Part shown: positions 48,122-57,755 of the stretch, in pieces | How positions within the stretch are numbered: position 1 is the first letter of the stretch | How the letters are laid out: every line of letters begins with the position of its first letter | Source: Ignavibacteriales bacterium | GTDB lineage: Bacteria > Bacteroidota > Ignavibacteria > Ignavibacteriales > Melioribacteraceae | DNA: 64,000 nt | Direction of reading: 5' to 3' | Assembly: GCA_020635285.1 (NCBI GenBank) | Contig: JACKAB010000007.1 | Span: forward strand, 186,001 to 250,000 | Translations under genes and position numbers: made by a program | Notes under the pieces: model-generated | Database searches by the model: none | What the model was told of the DNA's origin: nothing | Seen by the model: the letters and a program-made list of their open reading frames with translations, nothing else

Positions 48122-49185
48122 GCTTTTAGTTTTTCAGTTCTATCGGCAATTTTCATTTTCTCAATAAGCTCAAATAAATCTCCTTCCATTATCGTGGAAA
48201 GATCATAAAGCGTTAGTCCAATTCTATGATCTGTAACTCGATTTTGAGGATAATTGTAAGTTCTAATTTTATCACTTCTGTCTCCTCGCTTGACAACAGA
48301 TTTTCTTGCTGCTGAAATTTCTTCATTATGTTCTTCCAGCTTCATATCATAAAGTCTTGTTTTTAAAACTTTTAAAGCTTTCTGTCTGTTTTTTAATTGA
48401 GATCTTTCATCCTGGCACTGTACTACAATTCCAGTAGGAAGGTGGGTCATTCTTATTGCGGTTTCAACTTTGTTCACATTTTGACCACCTGCGCCGCCCG
48501 AACGATATACATCAATTTTAACGTCGCTCATATCAATTTCAACTTCAACATCTTCAGCTTCCGGCATAACAACTACAGATGCTGCAGAAGTGTGAACCCT
48601 GCCGCTGCCTTCGGTTGCCGGAACTCTTTGAACGCGATGAACTCCGCTTTCAAATTTCATATCGCCATAAATTTCATTACCGGCTAGACTGAAAACCACT
48701 TCTTTTATTCCATTCATTGTGGAGTCGTTCAAATCCATAATTTCCATTTTCCAGCCTTTCAATTCTGCAAAACGTGCATACATTCTGAACAAATCATTTG
48801 CAAAAATACCAGCTTCATCTCCTCCGGTACCAGCTCTAATTTCTACAATTACGTTCTTGGTATCATTTGGATCTTTAGGAATTAAAATAATTTTAATATC
48901 TTCTTCAAGTTCATCTCGTTTGGCTTCAAGTTCTTCAAGTTCCATTTGAGCCATTTCAACTAAATCGGCTTCTTTAGACGAATCAATAATTTCTTTATTT
49001 CCTTCAATATCTTTTAACAATTTTGCATACTTAATATATGCTTCAACAATTTCTGTTAATGAACTTCTTTTCTTACTTAATTCGATGACTTTTGCTTGGT
49101 CCGATAAAATACTCGGGTCAGAAAGTTCAGCTTCAATTGAGTCGTACTTTTCTTTAATTTGTTTTAATTTTTCTAAATAATCCAT
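48118..49185 (-). CDS. prfA: Peptide chain release factor 1
   Basis: 355 residues, normal length. GGQ motif (RSGGAGGQNVNK) for peptidyl-tRNA hydrolysis, and the Pro-Ala-Thr anticodon-like tripeptide (VPATEGSGRVHT), which makes it RF1 (UAA/UAG) rather than RF2. The N-terminal helical domain and AGTGGDEAG switch region are complete. Housekeeping gene; the frame is intact. Confidence 0.95.
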   Translation of the reverse strand: MDYLEKLKQIKEKYDSIEAELSDPSILSDQAKVIELSKKRSSLTEIVEAYIKYAKLLKDIEGNKEIIDSSKEADLVEMAQMELEELEAKRDELEEDIKIILIPKDPNDTKNVIVEIRAGTGGDEAGIFANDLFRMYARFAELKGWKMEIMDLNDSTMNGIKEVVFSLAGNEIYGDMKFESGVHRVQRVPATEGSGRVHTSAASVVVMPEAEDVEVEIDMSDVKIDVYRSGGAGGQNVNKVETAIRMTHLPTGIVVQCQDERSQLKNRQKALKVLKTRLYDMKLEEHNEEISAARKSVVKRGDRSDKIRTYNYPQNRVTDHRIGLTLYDLSTIMEGDLFELIEKMKIADRTEKLKA

Positions 49186-49249
49186 TTAACTACCTTAAAA
49201 TTGAGGCGTAAATATACCAAAGAAACGTATGAAAAACTATTAATGATTA

Positions 49250-50571
49250 TTAAGTTAAAGCTCGTAACTTATTCAAAAACTTCATTTGAATTTCCAGATT
49301 TGGAATCTCTGATTTGGTATAATAAATATTCTGCTCATTAATTTCTTCAAATAGTATGTTTATTGACTTAAACATATTTTCATTTGGAAAAGCATTATCT
49401 CTTAAATGATGAATAAGTTTCAAAGTTCTAAACCCATCCATCCACATTAATTTTTGCTTATTTATTTGAATAATTGATTTTGAATTCTGCAAAATACTGA
49501 GCCAGTCGTTATTAAAATTTTGTTTAATTAAAAAACATAAAGTTCAGCGTGAATATTTTTAGCTTTTTCTAATATTTGATTGAGATCATTTTCGATTGTA
49601 GCAACAGTTCCGCCAATATTAGTCATAGAGTTCTTTAGAATCCTTAACCAAATTTTAAGCACTTGGAATGTTTGGGGTGAATATACAAGATATTCAATTT
49701 TTGGGTTTTCCAAAAATCTCTTAATTCTTGGACCAGTTCCAAAGGGAACCCTGTTAGAAACTCTTGCAGATGGGAAAACAGTTGCATTTACAACCTTATG
49801 AATTTGTGTGTTTTTAGCTAATTTTTCAAGAAAATAGAAATCTTCGCCAGCTTGTTTTTTATTCATCCCTCCAATTTTTACGTAAGTTTCTGCCTCAACT
49901 GCAAAAGTAGAACCAATTGTGTGAAATGCATACGGTGATTTAGCAATCGTTAATCCAAGTAAATAATATCTCAGGAATATTTCATAATTTATTACAGCTA
50001 AGTTTTGTTCAATATTTTCTGCCGGTTGATGCTCAAAATTGATTACCGCAGCTTTGATATTCGGTTCATTAAATTTTGAAGTGATTTCTTGTAAATAGTT
50101 TTCAGAAATTAGACAATCTGCATCTAAAGAAATCAAAATATTGGGAATCTTCGAATCATAATCAAAATGTGATAAAGCCAAATCCATTCCAATTTTTCTT
50201 GCGAGACCAACACCGCCATCTTTTTCTGGCAATTCTTTTCCAGCAGAACTACAATCGATAAATCCAAATTTTAGAAATGAATCATTAATTTTAATTAAAT
50301 TTTTAATGAAGTTTATTGACTTAAAATTGTCATTTTTAATTATGTTGGCAGAACTTTTTTTATTATTAATTACAAATAGGACTAAAGTTTTGTTAATTTT
50401 TTCAAAATTATTCGCACATAACGAATTCACTAACTTTCCAATATTAGCGAATTCTTCAATTACGGGAATTACGATGATATTTGAAAATCGTTCATTATCG
50501 CATGAATTAATCTTCCAATTAAGATGATTTTGTTTTTTTAGATAGTTTGAAATTATATTAGAATTTTTCAT
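49250..50571 (-). CDS. GT2-like glycosyltransferase, one frameshift near the 3' end
   Basis: The frame from 50571 (IIVIPVIEEFANIGKLVNSL) shows a GT2 fold: ILISLDADCL (DxD-like) and AGEDFYFLEKLA (acceptor-side ED). The frame stops at 49528 after YVF, but one more T in the T6 run gives LIKQNFNNDWLSI and joins the 80-codon frame to 49250 (MWMDGFRTLKLIHHLRDNAF), so the whole protein is about 440 residues. Related to lipopolysaccharide glycosyltransferases with a helical tail. It starts one nt after the miaA stop (50573), so cotranscribed. Confidence 0.75.
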
Positions 50572-50572
50572 T

Positions 50573-51495
50573 TTAACTAAAATGACTATTTTGCGTAAAA
50601 TCCGAAATTAATTTCCCAGCTTTATCAATTTCTGAACTCAATAACCAGTTTATTTGAGTTCCTTCCTTTTCCATTTTTCTAAACCAAGTCATCTGTCTTT
50701 TTGCAAATTGACTAATTGAACTCGCAAGTTTCTGATACATATCATTGTAGTTTAGTTCTCCGCTTAGATATAAACTGATGAATTTATATTCTAATCCAAA
50801 AAATCTAAGTTTGTCGTGAGTAACTCCTTGACTCAATAATTTTTCAACTTCATCAATCATTCCTGAATTTAAGCGAATCTTTAATCTTTCTCTAATTTTA
50901 CGCTTCAATAGTTCCCGATCTTCTTTAATTCCGATCACTAAAAATTGCAACTTTTCCCCAGTCAATTTATTTTGTTCATTTTCCTCAGCAATAAGAATTG
51001 CTCTAATAATTCTTTCCTTATCTTTTAAGTCTGTTGTGTTATGTAAATGCAGATTTAAATCTTTGAGAATCGCAATCAATTCATCTGCTGAATGAGTTTC
51101 AAGTTTACTTGCTCTTTCTGAATTAAAATTAATGATTGGAAGAGAATATTTTTGAATTACTGAACTTAAATAAAGTCCGGTTCCTCCAACTAAAAAGGGT
51201 AAATTATTTCTTGAAGAAATTTCTTGTTGCGCTATATAAAATAATTTTTGGAAGAGATATAAATTAAACTCACAATTAGGTTTAATAATATCAATAAGGT
51301 GGGTTTGTATTTTTGATCATTTATGTAATACTCGTTTAAATCTTTACCGCTGCCAATATCCATTCCAATATAAACTTGACGGCTATCTGCAGATATAATT
51401 TCTCCACTAAATTTGGACGCCAAGTTAATGGCAAATTTCGTTTTACCAACCGCAGTTGGTCCAAGTACTACAATAACTTTATTTTCAAATTTCAC
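50573..51495 (-). CDS. miaA: tRNA dimethylallyltransferase, one frameshift
   Basis: Starts at ATG 51495: KVIVVLGPTAVGKTKFAINL (P-loop), EIISADSRQVYIGMDIGSGK, a slip near 51305 (an extra A in AAAAATACAAAC), HLIDIIKPNCEFNLYLFQKL, FLVGGTGLYLSS, and RFFGLEYKFISLYL, QFAKRQMTWFRKM. Transfers dimethylallyl to A37 of tRNAs that read UNN codons. With the slip removed the protein has about 307 residues, the normal length. Confidence 0.9.
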
Positions 51496-51524
51496 ATAAT
51501 AAAACTAGTGAATAGGAAGACTAA

Positions 51525-53381
51525 TTATAACATTAGTTCCTTCATTTTTTCACTTTTTATTGTTATGCTTCCTTCATGATCTTCAATGATTTTTTGACTA
51601 ATTGAAAGTCCTAAGCCGGAATTGTTTAATTTATTCTTTGTCCAAAGAGGCTCAAAAACATGTTTTAGATCTGAGTTTTCAATTCCAATTCCTCTATCTT
51701 CAAAGGAAATTTCAATTCTATCTTCATTTTTTTCAGTTACAACAAAGACATTTCCACCTTCTGGCAAAGCCTCGCAAGCGTTTTTAACAATGTTAAAGTA
51801 ACATTGGTAAAACTCTTTTTTATCAAGGTAAACATTCACATCGTCAGACAAACTATACTCAATCTTACAGTTTTTAGTTTTTACAAAACTATGAATTTCT
51901 AAAGCAAAATCTCTTAATGTGTCGTTTAGGCTAACAGCTTGTCTTCTTAGGATTGTTGTTCCTTCAGTATAATCGGCAGTTGCAGCAACTTGATTTGCAA
52001 CTTGAGTTAATTGCTCTAACATTAAATTTATAACTTGTTTTACATCCATAGGTAGATCTTTTTTCTGAAGATGTTCAGCATATCTTTTACTAACTAAAAT
52101 TGGTTTCTTTAAATCATGCGCAATGAAGTTACCCATTTTACCCATTGAGTTTCCACGCTCGGTTTTAAGAAGTTGTTCAACTAATGAGGCGTTTTCCAGG
52201 GCGAATGACACATTTAAAGAAATTGCATTTAAGAACATTTTTTCTTGATCTGAAAATTCTCCGTTAGCACTATTTAATAATTGAAGCACACCTACAATAT
52301 CTTCCTTTTTATCTTTAATTGGAAATACCAACATATTTTTTGTTGTATATCCTGTGATTTCATCGAAAGTTGACTGAAATCTGTTATCGGCTCTAACATC
52401 TTTTATATTTAAGATCTCGCCGGTTTCGGCAACATATCCAGCAAGCCCTTCACCAATTTTCAAACGAATTTCTTCAATTTCATTTGAAATTAATATCTTA
52501 CTCCAAATTTCATTTTGTTTTTTATCAACTAAATAAAGGGTCCCTCTATCAGCATTAGTTAAATCAACTGCAACATCAACAATATTTTTTAGCACATCAT
52601 CTTGTTTAACATTTGCATTAACAAGTTGAAGTGCCTTAACAACCATTTCAAATTGTTCTGAAGTCATAAATTCTTTTTCAGTACTAATGTTCATTGTTTC
52701 CATTTGCTTCTCATTTTTGTTTGTTTTTTGATTAGAGTTAGAACTATTTAATCTATTATCGGAAGTTTCTTCTTTTTTTATACTAGTTTCTATATTTTTT
52801 TCGTAATTATTTTCTTCAAAATCATTAAAATTATTCAGAATTATGTTCTCTTGTTCATCAATTTCATTAATTATTTCATCAATATTGTATTCATTTATAA
52901 AATCATCAAGTATGTCGGAGTCTTCATCAAAATCGTTTAAACTTCCTTTTTCCATAATGTGATTGTATTTTTTATCAATTTCTAAATCGGAATCTCTATC
53001 TTTTATATTTATTGCAATTTTTTCATCTTGTTTTATTAGATATTCAATTTCGTCTTTGGTCAACTCAATTAAGTAAGAATCGGTTAATGAAACGGTTGTT
53101 GAACATCTATTGATATTGTTGAATAATTCTTTAGCTCCAAAAAATTCATTATCAGCATAAACAATAGATTTAGATTTGGAATCGGATTTTTTCTTTAGAA
53201 GATTAATTTCACCATTTACAATCAAAAAAACGGAATTTGCTTCATCACCTTCTCTGTATAATATTTCACCACCGTTTATAGAATGCAGTTTTCCATTAAT
53301 ATTTTCCAAGTTCAACCTGGAAATATCTGCATTTTTAAGTAAGTTGTTACTTTGTAATGCTAATATTGATTGTTGGTCCAT
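51525..53381 (-). CDS. Sensor histidine kinase with cyclic-nucleotide-type and GAF domains
   Basis: 618 residues. Cyclic-nucleotide-binding-type domain (about 30-125, GGEILYREGDEANSVFLIVN), a highly acidic Asn/Asp/Glu-rich linker (about 130-220), a GAF domain (about 245-400, LTNADRGTLYLVDKKQNE), an H-box (NFIAHDLKKPI, His near 430) and an HATPase_c domain with N-box (NIVKNACEALP), G1 (DRGIGIE) and F/G2 boxes (LGLSISQKII). No membrane segment, so a cytoplasmic hybrid sensor. The partner response regulator is not in the window. Divergent from the AlkA-like gene. Confidence 0.88.
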   Translation of the reverse strand: MDQQSILALQSNNLLKNADISRLNLENINGKLHSINGGEILYREGDEANSVFLIVNGEINLLKKKSDSKSKSIVYADNEFFGAKELFNNINRCSTTVSLTDSYLIELTKDEIEYLIKQDEKIAINIKDRDSDLEIDKKYNHIMEKGSLNDFDEDSDILDDFINEYNIDEIINEIDEQENIILNNFNDFEENNYEKNIETSIKKEETSDNRLNSSNSNQKTNKNEKQMETMNISTEKEFMTSEQFEMVVKALQLVNANVKQDDVLKNIVDVAVDLTNADRGTLYLVDKKQNEIWSKILISNEIEEIRLKIGEGLAGYVAETGEILNIKDVRADNRFQSTFDEITGYTTKNMLVFPIKDKKEDIVGVLQLLNSANGEFSDQEKMFLNAISLNVSFALENASLVEQLLKTERGNSMGKMGNFIAHDLKKPILVSKRYAEHLQKKDLPMDVKQVINLMLEQLTQVANQVAATADYTEGTTILRRQAVSLNDTLRDFALEIHSFVKTKNCKIEYSLSDDVNVYLDKKEFYQCYFNIVKNACEALPEGGNVFVVTEKNEDRIEISFEDRGIGIENSDLKHVFEPLWTKNKLNNSGLGLSISQKIIEDHEGSITIKSEKMKELML

Positions 53382-53399
53382 TTCACTCCCATAAGGTTA

Positions 53400-54026
53400 A
53401 TGAATTCTATGAACGAAATTAATGAATATAATTGTGCTGTCAAGCACTTTCTAGCAAAAGATGTATCAATTTATTCATTGATGAAAAAACATAAGCCATT
53501 ACTTCTTAAAAAGAGACGAAATTATTTTATTCATTTGTGTAATTCTATAGTTGGGCAGCAGCTTTCTGTAAAATCCGCGAGTGCAATTAGAGGAAGATTT
53601 TTAAAACATTTTGATAATTTACCAACACCGGAAAATGTTAATAGAACTGATTTATTGACTCTTCGTTCGCTTGGTCTTTCGAACGCAAAAGCAAAATATA
53701 TTAAAGATTTAGCTGAACAAATTATCTCTAGAAATATTTCTTTAAATAGATTTGGCAAACTAAATGAAGAGCAGATTATGACTGAATTAACCAAAGTGAA
53801 AGGAATTGGCCCATGGACAGTGCATATGTTTTTAATGTTTGTCTTAGGAAAAAAAGATGTTTTACCAATTGGTGATCTTGGCATTAAAAAAGCAATTATG
53901 TTAAATTACAACCTTAAAAATTTGCCAACTAGTGAAGAAGTGTTAAACATTTCTAGGAAAAATAATTGGAGTCCTTATAATACTTATGCTTCTATGTATT
54001 TGTGGAAATCAATAGATGAGGATTGA
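53400..54026 (+). CDS. DNA-3-methyladenine glycosylase (AlkA-like, HhH-GPD)
   Basis: About 208 residues from ATG 53400; an upstream TTG at 53370 gives ten extra residues and overlaps the divergent gene. HhH-GPD fold: NSIVGQQLSVKSASAIRGRF and VKGIGPWTVHMFLMFVLGKK with the helix-hairpin-helix, then LPIGDLGIKKAIM, in which the catalytic Asp is the D of GDLG. Base-excision repair of alkylated purines. It lies 9 nt upstream of the sigma gene, probably cotranscribed. Confidence 0.85.
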   Translation: MNSMNEINEYNCAVKHFLAKDVSIYSLMKKHKPLLLKKRRNYFIHLCNSIVGQQLSVKSASAIRGRFLKHFDNLPTPENVNRTDLLTLRSLGLSNAKAKYIKDLAEQIISRNISLNRFGKLNEEQIMTELTKVKGIGPWTVHMFLMFVLGKKDVLPIGDLGIKKAIMLNYNLKNLPTSEEVLNISRKNNWSPYNTYASMYLWKSIDED

Positions 54027-54035
54027 ATCTTTTTT

Positions 54036-54617
54036 ATGATACAAACATCAAATGGAATAAGTGAAGAGCAACTGATTGAAAATGCAATTAATGGCGATAG
54101 AGCGTCTCTTGCTCAGCTCGTAAAAAATTACGAGCAAACGGTTTATAATTTTTCGTTTAAAATTTGCAGAAATAAAGAACGCGCTGAGCATACAATGCAA
54201 GAAACGTTCTTAAGTATGGTTAAATCGTTAAAGCAATTTTCAGGGAATTCTAAATTGTCAACTTGGCTTTATACAATTGTTAGCAACCATTGTTTAATGT
54301 TAGCACGCTCTCAAAAAAAATATGATTATGTTAATCTGGAAAATGACGAAGGTTTAATAGATGATAAAAATGTTGTTGATTGGAAGTATTCTCCAGAAAA
54401 GTTGGCCGAAAACAGCGAACTTAAAAATTTGTTAGATGAAGCGATTGAAAAACTTCCGCATGATTATAGAGTTGTATTTTTACTTAGAGATGTTGAAGGA
54501 CTTTCAACAAATGAAACTGCTGAAATAGTAAACTTATCAGTTCCGGCAATAAAATCAAGGCTGCACAGAGCCAGAGCTTTTTTAAGAAATGAATTAGACA
54601 AAAAACTACACGTATGA
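54036..54617 (+). CDS. ECF RNA polymerase sigma factor
   Basis: 193 residues. Sigma region 2 (YNFSFKICRNKERAEHTMQE, then LSTWLYTIVSNHCLMLAR), a linker, region 4 (LPHDYRVVFLLRDVEGLSTN, then AIKSRLHRARAFLRNEL). This is a classic ECF of the RpoE type. It overlaps the next gene by four nt (ATGA), which encodes a zinc-finger anti-sigma candidate. Confidence 0.9.
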   Translation: MIQTSNGISEEQLIENAINGDRASLAQLVKNYEQTVYNFSFKICRNKERAEHTMQETFLSMVKSLKQFSGNSKLSTWLYTIVSNHCLMLARSQKKYDYVNLENDEGLIDDKNVVDWKYSPEKLAENSELKNLLDEAIEKLPHDYRVVFLLRDVEGLSTNETAEIVNLSVPAIKSRLHRARAFLRNELDKKLHV

Positions 54618-54853
54618 AAAAAGAAAATGTTTCCTGCAAAGATGTAATGAGTCACATTTGCGATAGTCTGGGTGAAGATTTAAATTCTCCTAAATGTATT
54701 AACATAAAGGATCATTTAGAAAATTGTCCTAACTGTCAAAAATATTTTGATTCCGTTGATTCAACAATTAAGTTTTATAAAAAATATAATGTTGAATTAG
54801 ATAATGACGGTCACGAAAGACTGCTTTCTGTGTTGGGTTTGAAGGATGAATAA
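54614..54853 (+). CDS. Zinc-finger anti-sigma factor candidate
   Basis: 79 residues, entirely soluble. CKDVMSHICDSLGED...CINIKDHLENCPNCQKYFD has the H-x3-C-x2-C pattern (HLENCPNC) of ZAS anti-sigma domains. Overlapping start with the sigma gene. With no membrane segment it may act as a cytosolic redox- or metal-sensing anti-sigma. Confidence 0.8.
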   Translation: MKKENVSCKDVMSHICDSLGEDLNSPKCINIKDHLENCPNCQKYFDSVDSTIKFYKKYNVELDNDGHERLLSVLGLKDE

Positions 54854-54880
54854 GGGCAGTAAGTGTGGCCAAAAATTAGG

Positions 54881-55204
54881 CTACTCAGAAAACATTTCAT
54901 TAAGTATTGCTAAAACTTTTTTCTGAGTTGATTTTTGAAGACTATCTATTTTTTTAATTAATCTTTTCTTATCAACTGTTCTTATTTGATCTAAAACAAT
55001 TTGTCCTTGTTTCCCTTGGACTTTACAAGCAACTCTTGTTGGGTAATTTCTAATAGTCGATGTTAATGGAGCAACAATAAGAGTGGCAATATTATTGTTC
55101 AATTCATCTGGTGAAATGATTAAGCAGGGACGAGTTTTTTTTATTTCACTTCCAATCGTGGGGTCCAAATTAATTAGATAAATTTCAAATCTTAAATAAC
55201 TCAT
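54881..55204 (-). CDS. mazF: MazF/PemK-type mRNA interferase toxin
   Basis: 107 residues with the MazF pattern: RFEIYLINLDPTIGSEIKKT, RPCLIISPDE, and LIVAPLTSTIRNYPTRVACK, then GQIVLDQIRTVDKKRL. Sequence-specific ribonuclease. Its ATG follows directly on the antitoxin's stop codon (TAAATG), so the two are translated in series. Confidence 0.9.
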   Translation of the reverse strand: MSYLRFEIYLINLDPTIGSEIKKTRPCLIISPDELNNNIATLIVAPLTSTIRNYPTRVACKVQGKQGQIVLDQIRTVDKKRLIKKIDSLQKSTQKKVLAILNEMFSE

Positions 55205-55462
55205 TTACCAAGTCCACTCTTCTTCATCCCATGAATTTTGATTATCTAATGATTCCTTATCCAGAAGGATATCATCATTATTCTGAGCCATTTTTTCAAA
55301 TGCAGCTTCCCAATTTTTTCTCTTCTGTGGTATTCCTTTTATTATAATTTTGTTTTCCTTAGTCTCAATTTCAACTTTATCAGTAATACCACTTTGATCA
55401 ATCATTGTTTTGGGAATTCTGATTCCTCTTGAATTTCCTATTTTTATTACCTTTGTTATCAT
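55205..55462 (-). CDS. mazE: MazE-type AbrB/SpoVT antitoxin
   Basis: 85 residues. AbrB swapped-hairpin DNA-binding domain at the N-terminus (IKIGNSRGIRIPKTMIDQSG, about 6-28) and an acidic C-terminal tail (DDILLDKESLDNQ, SWDEEEWTW) that would occupy the toxin. Antitoxins of this type repress their own operon; an inverted repeat at 55476-55506 is the probable operator. Confidence 0.88.
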   Translation of the reverse strand: MITKVIKIGNSRGIRIPKTMIDQSGITDKVEIETKENKIIIKGIPQKRKNWEAAFEKMAQNNDDILLDKESLDNQNSWDEEEWTW

Positions 55463-55475
55463 TTTAGTCTCTTAG

Positions 55476-55506
55476 GATAATGTGGTCACAAAGTAATTAC
55501 ATTATC
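55476..55506. promoter_or_regulatory. Inverted repeat upstream of mazEF, candidate operator
   Basis: GATAATGT (55476-55483) and ACATTATC (55499-55506) are perfect 8-nt inverted arms, 23 nt centre to centre (about two helical turns), 14 nt upstream of the mazE start codon. The placement and symmetry fit autoregulation by a MazE dimer pair. Confidence 0.55.
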
Positions 55507-55531
55507 GTGAAAAGTCAAGCTAAAAAACTTC

Positions 55532-56095
55532 CTAATACTTATACCCCTTAACTTCGTCTTCACTAAATTCAACACCTAATCCATTTGCAATTCTGTTTAC
55601 AAAATTAAAATAACTTACCACTAAATTAATATTTAGAATATCTTCATCGGTAATATCATGAATTCTTAAATTCTGAACATCGTATTCATTTACCATTGCC
55701 GGTGTAAGCGTAAGCTTTTCTGCATAGTTTAAAATTGCTAAAGTTCTAATTGGAAAATCGATTGATTTGTGATCACTAATAAGAGCATTAATTTTTGCAT
55801 CATCCTTCCAGTAATGGTTCAATGCTTCTGCATGATGATGTATACAATAACTGCAATTATTAAGTGCAGAAACGACTACTGCAATTAATTCTTTTTCCTC
55901 TCTATCAATGTTAGCGTCTGTTTTATTGTACATAATTGATAAATACAAATCCAAATGGTTTTTCATGGTTATAGCATCAAGACTATTTATCTTCATTATG
56001 TTAGAAACTTTTCCTCGAGCATTTTTAAGCTCATCATAAACCTCACTTAATTTTCCAGTTGCGTCATTCTCATTTATTTGTTTTATCCAGGGCAT
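55532..56095 (-). CDS. AhpD-like carboxymuconolactone-decarboxylase-family protein
   Basis: 187 residues. CMD/AhpD helical fold with the redox motif NNCSYCIHHHAEALN (CxxC, then His at +4), as in the peroxidase-related subgroup. Some members are alkyl hydroperoxide reductase components; that activity is inferred from the motif. Monocistronic. Confidence 0.85.
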   Translation of the reverse strand: MPWIKQINENDATGKLSEVYDELKNARGKVSNIMKINSLDAITMKNHLDLYLSIMYNKTDANIDREEKELIAVVVSALNNCSYCIHHHAEALNHYWKDDAKINALISDHKSIDFPIRTLAILNYAEKLTLTPAMVNEYDVQNLRIHDITDEDILNINLVVSYFNFVNRIANGLGVEFSEDEVKGYKY

Positions 56096-56232
56096 ATAAT
56101 TATCCTTTTAGCTAGGCTAAAATTTATTGAACATTTTTATTAATTAGTCAGATTATAAATTAAGTTATGCTTTAATTTTATTCAACAAGTTTATTTTATA
56201 AATTTAACATCTAATAAAAATTTAATATTGAA

Positions 56233-57504
56233 ATGAAAAACACTTTTTACAATAATTATGATATTGAACGACTTAGACAAAGTCCTAGAGAAGATTACCG
56301 AACCCCTTTCCAGATTGATAGAGATAGGATAATTCACTCTTCTGAGTTTAGAAGATTGCAAGGAAAGACACAAGTTTTTCTACCTGGTGAGTATGATTTT
56401 TACAGAACTAGATTAACCCACTCAATTGAGGTTGCACAAATTGGAAGATCAATTTGTAATTATCTGCATGCATTTCATAAAGATATTTTTTCAGAAAATT
56501 ATTTTATAGATTCTGATTTGGTTGAATCGGCTTGTTTGGCTCACGATCTTGGTCATCCACCTTTTGGGCATGCCGGAGAGCGTACTTTACAAAACCTAAT
56601 GAAAGAATATGGCGGTTTTGAAGGTAATGCACAAACACTAAGATTAATAACAGAAATATTTTACAGAAGCGAAAATGATAGAAGGGGATTAAATCCAACA
56701 CGCGCTTTTATTGATAGTATTTTAAAATATAAAAGTTTGTATGGAGAACTTGATAATCCGGAAAATCATTTTATTTATGATTATCAAAAAGAGTTTTTGG
56801 ATTTTACATTTGATAAAAAGCTTAACAAAACAAATCTTACTGTGGGTGATGAAATAAATTCTTTCAGAAGCATTGAGTGCCAAATTATGGATTGGGCTGA
56901 TGACACGGCTTATGCAATCAATGACTTAGTCGATAGTATCTCCGGTGGATTTATTAATATTTATAAACTGCTTCATTGGAAAGAAGAAAATGAGAGCAAG
57001 CTTTCAGAACTTCAAATAAAATACATTGATGAAATTATTGAGTGGATTAAAAAAGATAAATTTAAAGCAAAATTTGGTTCTCAAGTAGGAGATTTCATTC
57101 TAGCATGCAGCATTTCTAACACTAAATCTGTATTTGATGATTTAACAAATCGTTATAAATACAAACTTAACATTGAACCCAAATTTTTAGAGAAGGTAAA
57201 TCTTTATAAACAAATTGCTGTTGAGTTGGTTTTTAAATCTTCCCAAATACATCAAATGGAATTTAAGGGGGATAGAATGTTGACAAGTATTTTTAAAGCT
57301 CTGGAAGATAATTATATAATTTCAGTCAAGTCAACAAAATTACTTCCGGATTTTACGGATCATTTAATTAGGAATGAAAAAGATAAATTTACCAGAGCTA
57401 GATTAGTTTGTGATTACATGTCTGGAATGACAGATTCTTTTGCAATGCGAAATTATAAAAGACTTTTTGATTCAGATTATAGTTCGTTAAAAGACATGGT
57501 TTAA
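56233..57504 (+). CDS. dgt: dGTPase-like HD-domain triphosphohydrolase
   Basis: 423 residues. HD-domain metal ligands: RLTHSIEVAQIGR (first His), CLAHDLGHPPFGHAGE (HD pair), and DWADDTAYAINDLVDS (last Asp). The pattern matches deoxyguanosinetriphosphate triphosphohydrolase-like proteins that degrade dNTPs. No fusion. Some relatives take part in phage defence, but nothing here suggests that. Confidence 0.9.
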   Translation: MKNTFYNNYDIERLRQSPREDYRTPFQIDRDRIIHSSEFRRLQGKTQVFLPGEYDFYRTRLTHSIEVAQIGRSICNYLHAFHKDIFSENYFIDSDLVESACLAHDLGHPPFGHAGERTLQNLMKEYGGFEGNAQTLRLITEIFYRSENDRRGLNPTRAFIDSILKYKSLYGELDNPENHFIYDYQKEFLDFTFDKKLNKTNLTVGDEINSFRSIECQIMDWADDTAYAINDLVDSISGGFINIYKLLHWKEENESKLSELQIKYIDEIIEWIKKDKFKAKFGSQVGDFILACSISNTKSVFDDLTNRYKYKLNIEPKFLEKVNLYKQIAVELVFKSSQIHQMEFKGDRMLTSIFKALEDNYIISVKSTKLLPDFTDHLIRNEKDKFTRARLVCDYMSGMTDSFAMRNYKRLFDSDYSSLKDMV

Positions 57505-57693
57505 AAAGAATTTAGGAAACAAAACTCAGAATTCTTAAAATATCATAAGACACACAATTACTGCCTTTCATTATTTATTTCAAGATAAAGTAATTTGATA
57601 TAAAAGAGAGGACAGATCACCTATCCAGAAAAAAACCTCACAGTGTACAATAAATGTCTCTAGCAGATATTTTAGTAGTATCTTGTAATTAGT

Positions 57694-57732
57694 TATTGAC
57701 AATGTTTAACTTATTCATCTTAATTGTCGATA
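57694..57732. promoter_or_regulatory. Imperfect inverted repeat before the YHS gene
   Basis: TATTGACAAT (57694-57703) and ATTGTCGATA (57723-57732) are inverted with one mismatch in ten and 29 nt apart start to start, 24 nt before ATG 57756. It may be an operator; it could also be chance in AT-rich DNA. The rest of the 57505-57755 gap shows nothing I can name. Confidence 0.35.
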
Positions 57733-57755
57733 ATAAAAATTAAAAATAGAAATTT

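Noticed and set aside
53370..53399. TTG start extending the AlkA-like protein by ten residues
   Set aside because: It overlaps the divergent histidine kinase start, and the family starts near the ATG at 53400.
54881..57504. mazEF, AhpD and dGTPase as a defence island
   Set aside because: Only toxin-antitoxin and a housekeeping-type dGTPase; no nuclease, integrase or other defence gene nearby.
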